Shown piece by piece: positions 49,405 through 63,064 of a stretch of DNA of 64,000 bases (positions within the stretch are counted from its first letter, which is position 1; each line of letters opens with the position of its first letter). The notes under the pieces are model-generated. The model made no database searches and was not told where the DNA came from. It saw nothing but the letters and a program-made list of their open reading frames with translations. This stretch comes from Eumeta japonica (taxonomy: Eukaryota > Arthropoda > Insecta > Lepidoptera > Psychidae), in contig BGZK01000020.1 of assembly GCA_005406025.1 (NCBI GenBank), positions 1,107,554 to 1,171,553 on the forward strand, in the 5' to 3' direction. The translations under genes and the position numbers were made by a program.

Positions 49405-49487
49405 AAGATCACTCTGAACATGAGGCGATTTGCGTCGCAATAGTAGAACATGGGTCCAACACGAAACGCCTCGTGTTCAGAGCGAAC
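49405..49487. ncRNA. candidate miRNA-like hairpin
   Basis: The left arm CTCTGAACATGAGGCGATTT (49412-49431) pairs with the right-arm block CGCCTCGTGTTCAGAG (49467-49482) and the adjacent AAA. There is one T:G wobble, one bulged A and a loop of roughly 30 nt. Pairing extends weakly outwards (GATCA with CGA). The total of about 80 nt matches an animal pre-miRNA. I do not recognise a known mature miRNA in either arm, and strand cannot be decided. Alternatives are a small inverted-repeat transposon or a structure with no transcript. Confidence 0.3.
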
Positions 49488-51654
49488 TGGAAGCTTTGCA
49501 CAATGTAGGTAACGGCTAACGGCATCCTTAGAATACAAATAAAAAACGTAATTCGTAAACATCAATTGTAAAATTTGACAGGTTAACCATACGTTATTAT
49601 CTGCCCAATCTTATGTATAAGTTGATGCATTAACTCAGAATATAATAATTACGGAAATTAGTTTGAAATTATTTTTTGAAATTTGGCTTCAATTTACTTA
49701 AAGTTCTCAATGTACCTATTACATCAATCGATAAAATAATTAAAGCATTTCTTTATGTAAAAAAAATAATATCCTTTCTTTTGTACTTTTTTGCAAACAC
49801 TTAGAAAAATTTCTTCAAAAATTTCCATGATATTGTGTTGAATTTCAATAGCGTGAGTTGCTTTTCAGCAATAAAAAACAACAACTAGCTAACTTTGAAT
49901 GTGATGCATTTATTACTTTTTCGAAAATATTTCATATTATAAAATATTACTTTAAATTTTGTAAGAAAACTATTTTCATTGTTTGCAACCAGCTTGCGGA
50001 AACTCAACTTTATTGTAAACAAATTAAGTGCCTGTATAGATAGTACGAAGCACTCAGTTTTGCCTCAAAGGAGAATACCAGTTTCGATTTTTATTTTTAT
50101 TTATTGCATCACTTTCATTTCATAATTAGCTTTTTCATCTTTTGATGCAACCTTCCCTAAATGTATAGAGGCGTGAAAATATTTCGCGGGCGATATTTAA
50201 ATCTCGCTAAAACTATGTGCGATTCAAAACAAACGTTACGCGATCGGTACAAGGAAAATCTTCCTATAGCCAAAGGTCGATAGGAATATTTGGATCGTAA
50301 ATCAAACCTGTTAATCGATTGATTGTCGGATGAGTCGCAGCACCTCGCCATCTCGCCGGCGATTTGTCGCTATAAAAACTTTGACCGGAAGTGACACCTT
50401 TGATCTGCGAAATTAAAACGTCATATCTTTGCGTCAATCCTCAATATAGCGACAGAAAGTTCGATTACACTGACCGACAAATGCGTAAAAATTATTAATA
50501 CGTATTCATATGAGGCATGTAGGTTTATGAGTATTTTATTTTCTGTATGTTTTTCCTTTCATCCGGTTCAGAATATGATATTAATTTTAGAAAGAAATTG
50601 TTTTTTTTTATAAAAAAAAATGGTCTATATTTACAAAATAACATCTCTGACCAACTTTGTAAATAAACATTGTCTCGTTGATAGTTTGTGGTTTCATTTT
50701 GTAGAAAGTAAGAAAAAGATAATTTGCAACTGACCAGTTTGCGTTTATGAAACTATTGTCTTTCTACGCACGCCAAAATCTTATCATTTTTTCAAATAAG
50801 TGTGTGTACCTATATATGTAAATTTATACATCGGTTTCTTGGAATAGGTCGGTGCAAATTTGTGCTTTGATAAAGTTTTGTTTTTCAAATTTATGTTTTA
50901 CATAGATAAACGATTTGTAAATCTTGATGTGCCTTCCGTGGAAAAACGAGATAAAAATTTAATTCTAAACATTGTTTTATTTAACGCTATTTCGTATAAT
51001 CTGCATTTACTGATTGTTATATTATGTATCTAAATTATGGATTATTAGAAATGAACTTCGAATCGAAAGACTTCGAGCAAAGCTCGGTATAGCAGCTACT
51101 TTTTATAAGCCTTCTGCAGTTCGTCGAAGTCGAAATATATGGAATCCTTTAATTCATGTAATCCCAGGTTTCCGTAAGATAACTCATAAATGCATAGCAT
51201 TTTCCAACTTTGAAACATTCAAATGTAACGAGAATGTTATTCAAGTAAAAAAAAAACTTATAACATGATAGACTTGTCACGATTTTCTTTGACATATTTT
51301 AAAAAAAACTGGACATCTGAAAATACATGCTCGTTTTCAAATTCCAACTTAATCTCGTGTCGAACATTAATCATACACAATAAGTGAATCGCTTTGATCG
51401 GGATTGTTTTTCAGCGCCCTTAAGTTCAATCTAATTTTCCAGTCTAGTGCGCAATTTTCCAGCAATTCCAAGTCGGCTTCATGATAAGTAAACAATAATT
51501 GCTAATTTTTCAAAATAAGTTTTTATTGCAAATATCAACATATATTAGGCTTAAATCAAATTAAGTAACTTTATGTATCCTAATACTGTTCTGTCTTTCC
51601 GAAAGCAACATCAAAATTTAATTTTTTGCTGAAAAATTGTCTTTTGCATTTGGT

Positions 51655-51728
51655 TTTTTAGCGCCCCTAGTTACACGGCGCCCGGAGCAACCGCCCAACT
51701 CGCTCTACCCCCAAGCCGGCGCTGATGT
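51655..51728. repeat. possible dispersed repeat fragment
   Basis: AGCGCCCCTAGTTACACGGC followed by GCCCGGAGCAACCGCCC and then GCCGGCGCTG resembles a GC-rich segment shared by many insect repeats. Assignment is from pattern memory only. Confidence 0.3.
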
Positions 51729-51859
51729 AACGAAATATTTTAACATCCTTATGAATATTCAACAGAAATTATTTATTACGCCGTATAATCCTGGTCGGCG
51801 GCGGAAAAAAAAAATTAAGTCACTCCGTTTTGTTGATTTGTTAAAATAACAATCCGGGA

Positions 51860-52090
51860 GTAGCGCGTGTTCGTCGACTCCGGTAGCAGGTGTAGGTTTC
51901 CACAAATTTCCGCCGCGGGCGCTGCGGCGCCGGCCGGGGCGTCCTTGGTCGCGCCCGTCGTGTCTCGTTTCACAATTTACGGCTACATATATTTCGCGCG
52001 ACCGCCACGGGAAGAGGCCTCGAATCCCAACTCAAGGATGAGGAGTTCCGAGGGTGCTCCTTTTCTGAACCCTCTTCGTTTCCGTGATTA
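51860..52090. other. CpG-dense block
   Basis: A GC-rich segment with a core at 51,905-51,960. Forward frames are Ala/Arg/Pro-rich shadows. Candidate regulatory DNA. Confidence 0.28.
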
Positions 52091-53029
52091 AAGAAGGAAG
52101 TTGTTGGATGAGACACTTGATTTTCTTGTTTTTTTTTTTTTGCCTTATTTATATATAGAACGGGAAAAAGTGATTTCGAAAATTTATCATTCCGGACCTT
52201 CGATATATTAGTTCCTTTTGCTTTTGTAAAGAATATATTATGTAAAAAAATCTACAAAATATCTGAAAAGTGGATTTTGTGGGTACGGCCGTTAGTGGTA
52301 TATCAATCACATATCTTATAATTATATTAAATGAACTATACATTTTAATTCAAGTAACATTAATTTTATAAAATGACATATTGAATTTAGTGTCATATTC
52401 TTATTTCAATAAATGTTTCAAATCATAAAGTAATTGATAAATAAATAGTTTATTTATAAAATTATTTCCTGACTTACCATCTATGTACAGTTAAACTGAA
52501 AATGTTATTTTAATACACAATTATTTGGTCAATGTAAAATTTTAATTCGAAGAATAGTTTTTATTGGATTATTAGATAGGTATTGAATAAAATGAAATAG
52601 TTTCATTTATGAATAACGTAAAATAAATAAAATTATATTTATATCAGACCAGTGTTTCTATTGCTAATGAATCTGTCTATTGTTTTAAGAAAGCGTGTTA
52701 ATAAATAAAAAAAACTAAAGTCTATTTTATATACTACCGTTCGATACGTAATATTAATTTAATGCTACGTAATATATATTATAGTTTCAAGGTTTTATTG
52801 ACTTCAAAACCACTTAATTTTGAAAACCATACCATTGAGCATGACCGAACAATGCAGAAAGCTCGTTTTCCTTCATCCTATGTCAAAGCGAGTCGTAAAA
52901 AAAGAAAACAAACAAAAATGAATCAACCTCGGTACGAGCGATCATTAGCCATCATTAAAATACCCAAAGGATGAGCATGAAAGAGATCTTTCCTAGAATA
53001 AAGAATCATAACAACGATGCATGTATACA

Positions 53030-53300
53030 TACGGGTCTCCCGCGCCGCCGCGTTGTTGTGACGTACCGCACCCGCGCTCGTTACAATGATTTATCCCGCT
53101 GCAGGCCGGGGCTCGCGAGTTGTGAAACGTACGGCGGCCCGGTTAAAAACACTGGGAAACGAAATGGGTCAAGATTACCTGTGCGCTAACGTGAGCCGAC
53201 CTGAGCCTACGCGAAGGGCGCGCACTCGAGATCGGCTTTGAAATGATCGCGAGATATTTATGAGAGGCGCGCCGCGCCCTCTGCGGGGCCGTCGACGCGT
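53030..53300. other. CpG-dense block
   Basis: About 270 bp of CpG-rich DNA on both sides of a more AT-rich centre (53,085-53,100). No TATA/initiator pair and no recognisable coding. Candidate conserved non-coding element. Confidence 0.3.
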
Positions 53301-53492
53301 CGTCGAAATCATAATTTACGAGGAGTATCCTCATGCACTAATGGATCGATTTGATTATATATTTTTTAATGTTGCGAATAATAAACGTGCTTGTTACGAC
53401 AAAACGAATCATTATCTTATTTCGAAGACGAAAAATTACCACAATATGTATGCCAGAACATTGGAAGTGCGACGTGGTACACATTACAAATC

Positions 53493-53516
53493 ATATATAT
53501 ATATATATATATATAT
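53493..53516. repeat. (AT)n microsatellite
   Basis: An uninterrupted AT run of 12 units. Confidence 0.95.
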
Positions 53517-55334
53517 CGTAAACGCAGCTACATTCATTGTAATATATTAGTAATTAATATCACGTAATGGTGTATTAATATAATGAAACTGCAGTCTCTT
53601 TCTTCTTCGAAAATGACGTAAAAGTATTGCGGCTGTTTGAGAAGAGGTAAATTTATTTCTTGTGTTCTTTAGTTAGATGTGAACTGAAAAATATTAAATT
53701 TCTCTATTTTATTACTATTTATATTAATCCCTTGCTGATGTAAAGACCCTCTCCGATTTTCCTACTTCATACTGACGGCTTGAATCAGGAATCTCCACGC
53801 TGGCCCAATGATTATTGGGAACTGATATCCAGCGTCATTACCGATTAATAATGTTTCGACCACGTAACTGGATCTTCAAGGCTCGAACCGGGTGTGACTT
53901 CATTTGACTCGGTCTAAACCCAATCGGTCAATTTCCTCGTGGTGAAGCATCGGACCCGGTAGTTTTTAATAGTATAGGAAGGCAACTCTCTCAAACACTC
54001 GGCCACTAGCGCACATTCGTCTATATTTTATATTTCTCGCTCATACAGCTGTCATTTCACACTATCCCCTCTCGATAGTTAGAATACTTGATACTTGAAG
54101 TACTCCATATCGACGTTTAAATTAATGACATCAGTTTTCGATTCTCATCATTCTGACACGATTCAAACTTTAGATTTATGACAGAATTTTATCATAATTG
54201 AATCCCATTTACATGAATTCAAGTTAAAAAAAAATTATCGTCGGCTGACCAATAATTATGAAATAACGTCATATGACAATTTGAAAATTTTCATTACTTC
54301 TGAAATTCCCTTCCTCGACTGTCACGCGACCTTCACATACAATTCGGAGGACATAACGATTGTGACGTTGTTTAATAAATTATCATTTTAACGAGAACAA
54401 CACACTGACCTACATTTGAAAATCTTCAAAGAAACATTATAAATGTATACAGTAAAGAATTATATCACAATTAAATGAAGACTAAGTAAATCGTCCTAAA
54501 TGTTTCTCGCGCAAGCCTTTTTAAGCCTTTTAAGTGCTCTCAAAATGAAGTAAAAAAGTCGGAACGTCCCTCGATTTGTATGTATACACGAGTACAAAAT
54601 TAACGAAGGGATTTATTCACTAGGTCAAGTAGACGCCGCAGCTATTTCGGGGTTTTGAAAACACGGCGTTACAAAATCAACGGGGATATTGAATGAACTC
54701 CGAAACAAAACGCTGTAGGGCGTACGAGTGCGTCGAATGAACATTTTTAGATATATTTCTTATTACTTTTTTTTTGCTGTAATTTTTCCGATTGAAAGAA
54801 AACAATCAGTTTGAAGAAACACTGTTTACATGTTAACATTTCACTTTGATAGAATATTTTTTGCGCCCGTGGCTACAAAAGACATATTTGAAATGGCGTT
54901 TATTGTTGCTTGTGGGATTTTCAATTCGCAATAGAATTATGAGTAAATGCCATTGAAAAAGAAGAATTTCTTATACAATTAAATATCGTTAGACAAAAAT
55001 TCTATACAGGTATTCTTAGAGAATATTATTACTAATATATAATAATCTATATATATATATACATATAATCCTTTACATCCTACAAAAAATCAATGTATTT
55101 TTTATTTGTTTTCATCTATACTGTATAAGTAAACTTTAACAGAAATCCTGTAAAAAAAATGACAGAATTTTATCCAAAATTTTCAGAAAACCACAGATAT
55201 ATGCAGACAATAAATTAAAGCCGGTTCAATCTAACTTTAGGCTACAAACTCAACAAAAAGTCACAACGTCCTAGAGCACGAGGAAAAGCATTTACGTGAC
55301 GAATAATAATTTAATCACATCCATTAAAAGGGCG

Positions 55335-55685
55335 TTTTTTCTTTCTGTCGCCGTGACGGTCCGTCTCGGCCGACTTGCAATCTCCCTTAACCTTCGTCCC
55401 CTCTAATCAAACTTTAATCAAACAGCGGCCGGCGGCAAGCTCTCAGATTAAGTTCCGACGCGCGCGCTAATACGCCGGCCGATGTGGCCACGTCGGCCGA
55501 GGTCGTGGGGCCGGAAGGGCGTGGTCGGCCGACAATTTAATCAATTACCAATTAATAACTATCAATGCATGATTAATTTAATTAATTAATTTAAATTACG
55601 TACAAAACAACGATGCCGGCCCACTGTGCCCTACCGGCGCACGACCTCGGCCGATGTAGCTACAAATGCAGATGTTTATCTCATG
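55335..55685. promoter_or_regulatory. candidate enhancer: CpG-rich block with homeodomain-site cluster
   Basis: Two CGGCC-rich arms (55,340-55,530 and 55,612-55,655) enclose 55,533-55,600. Within those ~68 bp there are at least nine TAAT/ATTA cores, including an Exd/Hox-like TGATTAAT (55570-55577) and tandem TTAATTAATTAAT. Repeated CCGGCCGATGT and CGGCCGA words occur on both GC arms. There is no reading frame of note. A homeodomain-bound enhancer inside a long intron is a reasonable inference; nothing here proves activity. Confidence 0.4.
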
Positions 55686-57196
55686 CGGAAAATACACTAC
55701 GCGTGTCTAAAACATATGAGCGCAGTTCAACAGAAGTATGAGTTATTACCCAACTGAATATCTGAGTTATGACTGTTGCTCAGAACGATAGAATACTAAG
55801 AAATGTTTGATTCCTAAATAGAATCTTTCATTTCTGATGCATGTCTACTACATTCGTATCGGGTGAATAATTTACTCGCGTGAGAAAAAAAAGTTTGATG
55901 CGTAGGGAAATCTGAGTAAACTTTCTATGAAATGTACCAATTTTTTTGTGAATTTGTCCTAATAAACTGAATTTAATATCGATATCGGCCTGGAAATTCT
56001 GAAACTTCTATCGTTTTTCTTTCTTCGAAAAAAATTTCGTAATTGTCAGTTCAAAATTAAGGATTCGCGGGTATTTCCTTTGCTTGTTCTGTGAAAACTT
56101 TTCGCTTTTGCCAAATTTCACGGTTCTAAATCAACGGTTTTGATTGTTAAAATGTGAAGTGAAATTGGTCCCATTTTTTGTCGACTTACGAGCTTGATTA
56201 TTTTACAGCTTTGAAATATTGTAGATTTAAGTAATCGATGTCTGCAACATTGACGGACAATGGATTTCTTTTGAGGCGAAAACGCCTAAAAACTAAAAAA
56301 ACGAATGTCACTTCGCTCAACCGAAGCAACGTCGTCGCTTCTTAAACCGACCTATATCTAATCCCCGTAATGTACCCACTCCCGCTCAAGTGTCCACTTC
56401 ATGCCCTTTCACCCTTTCGACCCCGTTGTCCGTCGATGAACGGCTGGAAGGTCTTCGAGGACAGCCTCGTTTACCGATTAAAAAAAATGCTTTTCAACGT
56501 ATTTCCGCATCATCGCGTGTCGTTGCGTATTGCAGCACCGACACCTGATAAATATGTGGAAGTGTAGAATCGTTGCTATTTTACTACAAATAAAATGTTT
56601 CGTCGCGAAGCGAAGAAGATTTTTCTAAATATCTTCTACATTACACTTCTGAAAGGAGCTGAAATTTTGCGAAATGCCGAAATCGGGCCGTATCCTTCTA
56701 CTGAAATAGGAAAATATTTATTTAATCACAGATGAAGGAAGATGAACAGGACTTCTAGCTTACCGTGACGGCTTGAACTTCAAGCGGATCTCGATTTGTG
56801 GTACAGTTCAAAGCGGTAACTTCAAAGATAATCACGGCGAATATTCGAGTTTGTTCCTGTAATCATATTTGCTTAAAGGCAACAACAACAGAAGCGGTGC
56901 GTATTCAAGATGCACACACACGCCCCGAAGCCACGGGTCCGCTAAACTTATAATTGAATCGCATGTAACAATGTTGTAGGGCCCGTTCACAGTTTTGTCT
57001 TTTTGTTTGTGCACAGTTGCCGCTTTCGACAACTAATCGTCGTAGCCAATTGACATATACATGAAAGCTCTATTTGACTATAGTAAAGTTAAGAGTGTTA
57101 TATTTGTATATGTTCGATTTTTTGTAATATTTCCTTCTTTTTTTTACGCTGTCAAAAATTTTATTCAGCAACCAGCTATTCTCCGCCCGCTCCGCT

Positions 57197-57266
57197 GGTC
57201 GTAAATTAAAATTTACATGATTATTTTATTTGGTCGTAATTTAAGATTTATATGATTATTTTATTT
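57197..57266. repeat. 35-bp tandem duplication
   Basis: Two units starting GGTCGTAA at 57197 and 57232 each end GATTATTTTATTT. A few differences separate them. Confidence 0.85.
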
Positions 57267-59159
57267 ATGATTAAAACTTGTTCGAGGTATCAAATTACCA
57301 TATTCCTGGTATTTTTATATACATTTATAAACTACTTTTCAAATTTTCTGAAATAAATTATTGAATAACTTATCAAAGATTTTATCTTTTGGTCATATAA
57401 TAATATTATAACAATAAAAGTGGGTGACCGCATGACCTCAAACTGTGAAATTCCTCTGCCTATGAAGTACAAAAGAAAACTGTTTTTTTTATTAATAAAA
57501 ATGATTTTTGCTTTGTTAAGTGAATGAGATTTTTTCAGTTATCTAGTCTGGTACAGTTTCCAGTAAATTTGATAGCTGAATAATGCTCTTTAACATTATT
57601 TTTTAACAGAAATTAGGTTACGCCTACAACTTCATAAATTATTATTCAATGATTAAGCAAAAAATAACATAGGTTTACTTAGTAATTGCCTGCTAATAGT
57701 TTAAAAGGTCAGGAGGTTTCGTTTCTTGAAATCATTAGCTTACATAAATACTGTCTTTGATCACTATTCATTAAACAAATAATATGGTGGTGAAATTAAA
57801 ATACATGCTATCTAAATTATGTTGCGTAAAAATCGCCCTAGATTTTTGAAATGAGGTCATCAAATAAACGGATCTTATCTAGTTTTGGATTCATGCTATC
57901 AGTAAGGATTATGCGACGAGTGAGTTGTGGAAAAGTTATTTCGTATCTTAATGTTAACATAATAACGCTTAGATTGGCTCATCTCATTAAAATACAGCGC
58001 AGCCAACCGGAGACCAGATAAATTAACTTCAAAACTGTTATTGTACGCTAAATGTCAGACCTAAAACAACATTTATCAGCATCTAACTTCCACGACACGA
58101 TTTTGACGAAGTCAAAGGTCACGTTTTGCAATCGGTGTCCGATTTTTAAAACGACCTCCGATAAGTTCACACGCTGTGAGCGCAAAAATAAAATATAACA
58201 ATGGAATTTTCGGTATTCCTCGAAGTCCTATTGTTTTGTACATTTTCTTTTATGTGTTCGTTTAATAAAATATTCGAATTTTGTCAACATAAAGTATTAT
58301 GTATAGGAATACAAGGATATTTTTATATGTGCAAAACACTAAATTAATATTGTAGTTTAAAAGTAAAACAGATGTAAAAGTTTTTCATTATCGGGCAGGG
58401 AACGTCCCGCTATAAAATTAACATGTAGATTTTTTTATTGAACCATAGTTTCTTTTTTTGACTATATTATTAGTATACAGTATAATATTTAAATTATCAA
58501 CCGACTATATTTTATTTAATCGCATGCTTTAGAGTACCTAACTAAAATATTCTACACGTTACTTCTCTGACATCAAACGCCGCAAGCTCCTGTCGATCTC
58601 GTTGGGTTTCGTGCCGTAATGATACACAGCGGATAGAAGCGTGGCGTCAGACGTTTCAGACGTCCAGAAACCGAAACTGCAGGAAACCAGACGTCATTTA
58701 CACGACGGAAGCGTCTCGTCAACGCCAAACTTTATGGCAATGCGAATGGTTTGTAGGCACCCTTTTTGTAAGCCCGGCTTCAATGATTATGAGGAAAGAT
58801 TTGGAATATACTTACAAGCACGGTTCCCAATATTTCAATGCAAATATTAAAAGTACCTACTGAATTATCAGAACAGAATCAGAGAGAAAATTGTTTATTA
58901 TAATAACATCATAATTTTATATTCGTTTTTAAACAATAAGATATTTGGAGATTAAATAATGATATAAATAAAAAAATATTAATGTAATTTAATTTTCGTC
59001 TCTTTTTATTTATTTTTTTTTCCTTCAACTAACCTAACGCGCCGTAATAATTATTTTTGAAAGCAAAATAGCAGAGAATACAAACACGCGTATTCCGTTC
59101 GCAGACGCAGTTGAAGCAGTAAAGAGTACAATTTACGATATACACAAGATCGAAGTGAA

Positions 59160-59275
59160 ATTTTACCGCAATTCACGCCGTGACGTCATCGAGGCGGTGA
59201 CGTGTTTGCCGACTTATGCGGCCGATCGCCAGGCCGACCAACCGCGATCAATAAATTGATCATTATTACCTAAAA
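59160..59275. other. CpG-rich block with CRE octamer
   Basis: Contains TGACGTCA at 59181-59188, a second TGACGT at 59198-59203, then a GGCCGATCGCC segment and ATCAATAAATTGAT. Candidate regulatory DNA. Confidence 0.35.
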
Positions 59276-59634
59276 ACATTTCGTGAATTATAAGATTAAG
59301 TGATTTGTGTAATGGAACACATCTAGAAAAAAAAAATAAAGGAAAAAAAGCAGATGCTCTTCTGTTACACAATTGCACATTTTTGCTTCAATTAAATTGC
59401 GTCGACACAGACTGACTGGCACGATTGAAACTTACGTTTAGAAAAATTTAATAAGGCATTATTAGTTAGCATATCGTGTGAGAGAGACAGAATTTGGATT
59501 ATTGAAACTAAGTAAATGACGCAAATGAGAATTAAATGAAGACCGTACCCCGAAAAAGGCAGAACATTCGAAACAGTCCGTCCTCGCTGTAGCCGAGATC
59601 CTCCCTCCAGAGAAATCATCCCTCCGCTCGAAAG

Positions 59635-60010
59635 TTGTCACAAGGAATCGATTGCACGGTCGAAGCGGTGGGTCCTCTCGATAATTTTGTTGAGGAAGGG
59701 CGCGGTGTTAAACGCGTCGTATTATGTAAAGGGCCTTGGCGCGTGACGTCACGAGGCCGCGGGGCGCCGCCGCGACCTCTGCGGCCTCGCGGGGATGTCC
59801 TTAGAGCCCCGCGCGCGGCCTTCTCGCTGCAATTCGACGACGGGCGGCCTTCGGCGGTCGCGTGCGTCGGGAGGATTCGACCTCAGGCGCAGTCGGACTC
59901 CGTGCGGTCGAAGGCCGTGAGAACAAAGGAAACGATCGCCACCCGCGCGGAAGTTTTGGCAAAGCTTTTAGGCATCGCCGTCTTGTATTCGCGTTCGGGT
60001 GGGCCTTAAA
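59635..60010. promoter_or_regulatory. large CpG island-like block with CRE octamer
   Basis: About 370 bp of CpG-dense DNA centred on 59,740-59,830, with TGACGTCA at 59744-59751. It is open for 124 codons on +, but the translation is Arg/Ala/Pro-rich without domains, as expected from composition. No TATA box was found. Candidate enhancer or TATA-less promoter. Confidence 0.3.
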
Positions 60011-60599
60011 AGAAAACTTTAGAGATTGATACTTATCGTGTTGTCGGATCGCTTGTACGATCGCTTGAAGGCGAGCGATCGTGGCGCGTGTCGAAGAGCG
60101 TCACCTTCGCACAAGAAAGTGCCGGGTGCGAATCTCACCGCGGACGAACTAACGGATGAGTGAAACTATTATGATGGACATTTTGAATTGATTAAATTCA
60201 CGAACTCAAAGGATATTAAATAAAAATAAATCCGAAACCGAGTACATTACGAAATTATAGATATGGAATCTAAAAATACAATTTTAAAATTGTGACTTTT
60301 GAAAAGTAAACATCTACGTATTTTTGTTATCCAAATTCCCAAGAATTTTTATCATATGTATAATAAAAACATGGTTGAGATACAGGATATAAATTAAGAA
60401 AATTAAAAATTCAATTATTTATAAACATAGCCAAATAATATTATTTTATAATATTTTTATATACAATTATGTAGTTTTTATTATTCATACAGACTAACAT
60501 CATTTTCCGCTTTGTTGCAAAATTATAAAACGCAGAGCGCGCAATAACGACTGCTACAGCATCCTGTATAACGAATTCACGACAAAAAAAAAATCTCCG

Positions 60600-60715
60600 C
60601 GGTATGTAAGATCATCTCCTTAGCGCTCTTCGTCGGGTCGCCCTTCGCGCGACCTCGACCGGGGAGAGGGCTAGGCGAAGGTCTCCTCCCGCCGTCTAAT
60701 CGAGTTTCTGAAACC
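60600..60715. other. GC-rich block
   Basis: About 110 bp of CpG-rich DNA with no frame of note. Confidence 0.22.
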
Positions 60716-62129
60716 AGTGATCGTTGTCGCGACACAGTTTAACGTCGTTACATATCTACGTCGATTGATACAGATGTTAAAACAAACGAAGCATACATGC
60801 AAACAAACACAATTATGTGTATTATGTATCAGGAAAGTATACGGACCCTTAAAGAAACCGAAATTGAAAAGTGACTCGTTAAGCGTACTCCGACGGCTGA
60901 CGAAATTTGAATAAATAAACCCATGGAGAATTTATGTTTATGGCGAGAATGAACCCTAGCAACGTTTAGTGCAAAAAAAAAATACACGAAATACCTCCAG
61001 TACTACTTTCTTTTTATCATAACCTATCACAAATCTAGAACACGCAGATCGGTGATATTGTTCATTTCGGATACAACACGTGGCTCGCGTAGAAGCTTCA
61101 CACGTTTATTACAATTAAGGCTGTTTACGGCGAGCAGTCGCCGGAGGCCGCTCCGGCTTAGCATTTAACACCTACCACAGTAATCAACCGGGTGTACGCC
61201 CACGTGAGATTTCGTTGTCTTGTAATGCATAGTGAGTACTTGTGTAACAAACGGACGGAGATTACACGACGTGCTTCCATTACGCTAAAGGTCTCTATTT
61301 ACACAAATTTGGGCAATTTATGAGCGAAGGTCAACTTGATCTAACACCGAAAAGTTACAGCGCATACGGTTGTTTTTTTTTTTTGGTTTGTATTTGATTC
61401 AAATCCTTTGGATTTGTTGAGAGATGTTTACAGGTTTTTCTTTTTATATAATTCTCGTTTTTTTTTAATTATTTGATTCGTGAAAGACACTTTAAGGTTT
61501 TATGCAATGATGTATCAAGTAAAACCATGTTACGTGATTACTACTATTTTGATATACAGACCAAAAGACATTTAAACGAGAACCGATCTGTTTTTTTAAG
61601 TTATAATACAAAATTTAATACTGCCTCATTAACAGTTAGGTTCATTAACCTAGCCACACGGATTCTTGTTGTCTAAGCACTATGTTACCGACTTTTTCCG
61701 TATTTGGCTGTTATGCAATATAAAATTTGCAACCCGGCAAAAATGACGCATCATAAAAATCGTACTTAAAACAATATGATACGCATTAAATATACATATA
61801 TTGCTCTATCCTTTGTTTCTAATATTAACAGTTTCATAAGTATCAATGCGATGACTTTCACAAACATATACCGCAGGGTAAAATGCGAGAACCCGGAGCC
61901 CAAAAATTACTTGACTTTTTTTAAGTATCGTGACGTCACCGATTGAAAATCAAGCCTATGATCTATATCCGGAACAACACCATCTTTAATACCTCATTAT
62001 AATTTTACTTACATGTAGTGATATTTTATTTATTCGGATCGCCTAGATTCCACGGTGGATTATCTTAGACAAAATAAGCTCATTGTTTCGTATGTTACAT
62101 CTACTACGTCATAAACAGTTTCGCTAACC

Positions 62130-62360
62130 ACGTCATTAACACTTAACGCGCCGTTTCTGCACACCGTTAAGGGTTAAAGAAAAGCTCGACTGGCTGGATT
62201 CATCGCCGCGAAACCTACGCACTTTGTATTTTACGGGCGGCGGTAAAGATGGCGCTGCATGCGCTCGGCGCGCGGCGTCGCGTCGGCGGACACGGGCGGT
62301 TTTAACGACATCGCTTTCGCTACGCCCTCGTGCGGTCGGACACGCAACTTTGTTTCGCAT
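62130..62360. other. CpG-dense block with YY1/Pho-like site
   Basis: AAGATGGCGC (62246-62255) matches the AAnATGGC core recognised by YY1/Pho proteins. It sits in a 110-bp CpG-dense core (62,235-62,345). Such sites occur in promoters and in Polycomb response elements. Function is inference only. Confidence 0.3.
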
Positions 62361-63064
62361 GGCGTCCAACTGCAACTTCTTTGGAGGAATGTGATACTTT
62401 GACGTGGATAAATACATTATATTTATAATACGAAAAAAAAGAAGAATTTGTACTTGAAAACGATTTATGACTTCTTTTTGAGGTTACATGCGTATTATCA
62501 TCCGAACGTATCGCAATTTTCTCAGTAGGCTTCCAGTTCGCCATCTTGAGAACTTTAAGCAAGTGCCAGTCTTTGATTACATGGAATACTAGATAACTTA
62601 AAAGTTATAGCAAACAGTTGTTGGGAAGTCATGTAATTTTCCTTTATACAATATATTTTAGATACAGTGGAATGATGTGGGACATCTACAATTGTATTCT
62701 CCTTTACGATTTCCTCAAAAGCTCTACTGAAATATTTAAATTATTACATTGCTGTACTTAATAAGCACGTCAACTATCGTACGTCTTGTATACACCGAAA
62801 TACGTATTTCTTGACTATTCCTGTACAGTATTATAGTGGTGCGTTATGGTTACCTATTGTTCTCTATAAATATATACAAAATTCTCTATTTCTCTATGCT
62901 TCCATACCGAAACCCAGAAACAAATATTTATGAGCACAGTTATTCAAATTCGATTCATTTACTCCATCGGATCTCGTTTACTTACATCGTACCTCCTCAG
63001 ATAGACGGTTGTTTGTGATTTGCAAATTAAGTCCTGCGATGATTGTTTCTGACTAGGTACCGTT

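Noticed and set aside
53750..53860. CTCCACGCTGGCCCAATG as part of an RTE-type LINE
   Set aside because: The resemblance rests on one short word, with no coding or tail.
59635..60009. 124-codon forward frame as a coding exon
   Set aside because: CpG-dense DNA has few stop codons; the translation is Arg/Ala/Pro-rich with no domain.
60123..60143. CGGGTGCGAATCTC as a Pol III B-box of a tRNA or SINE
   Set aside because: Only a partial match to GGTTCGANNCC. The upstream segment gives neither a good A-box nor a cloverleaf.
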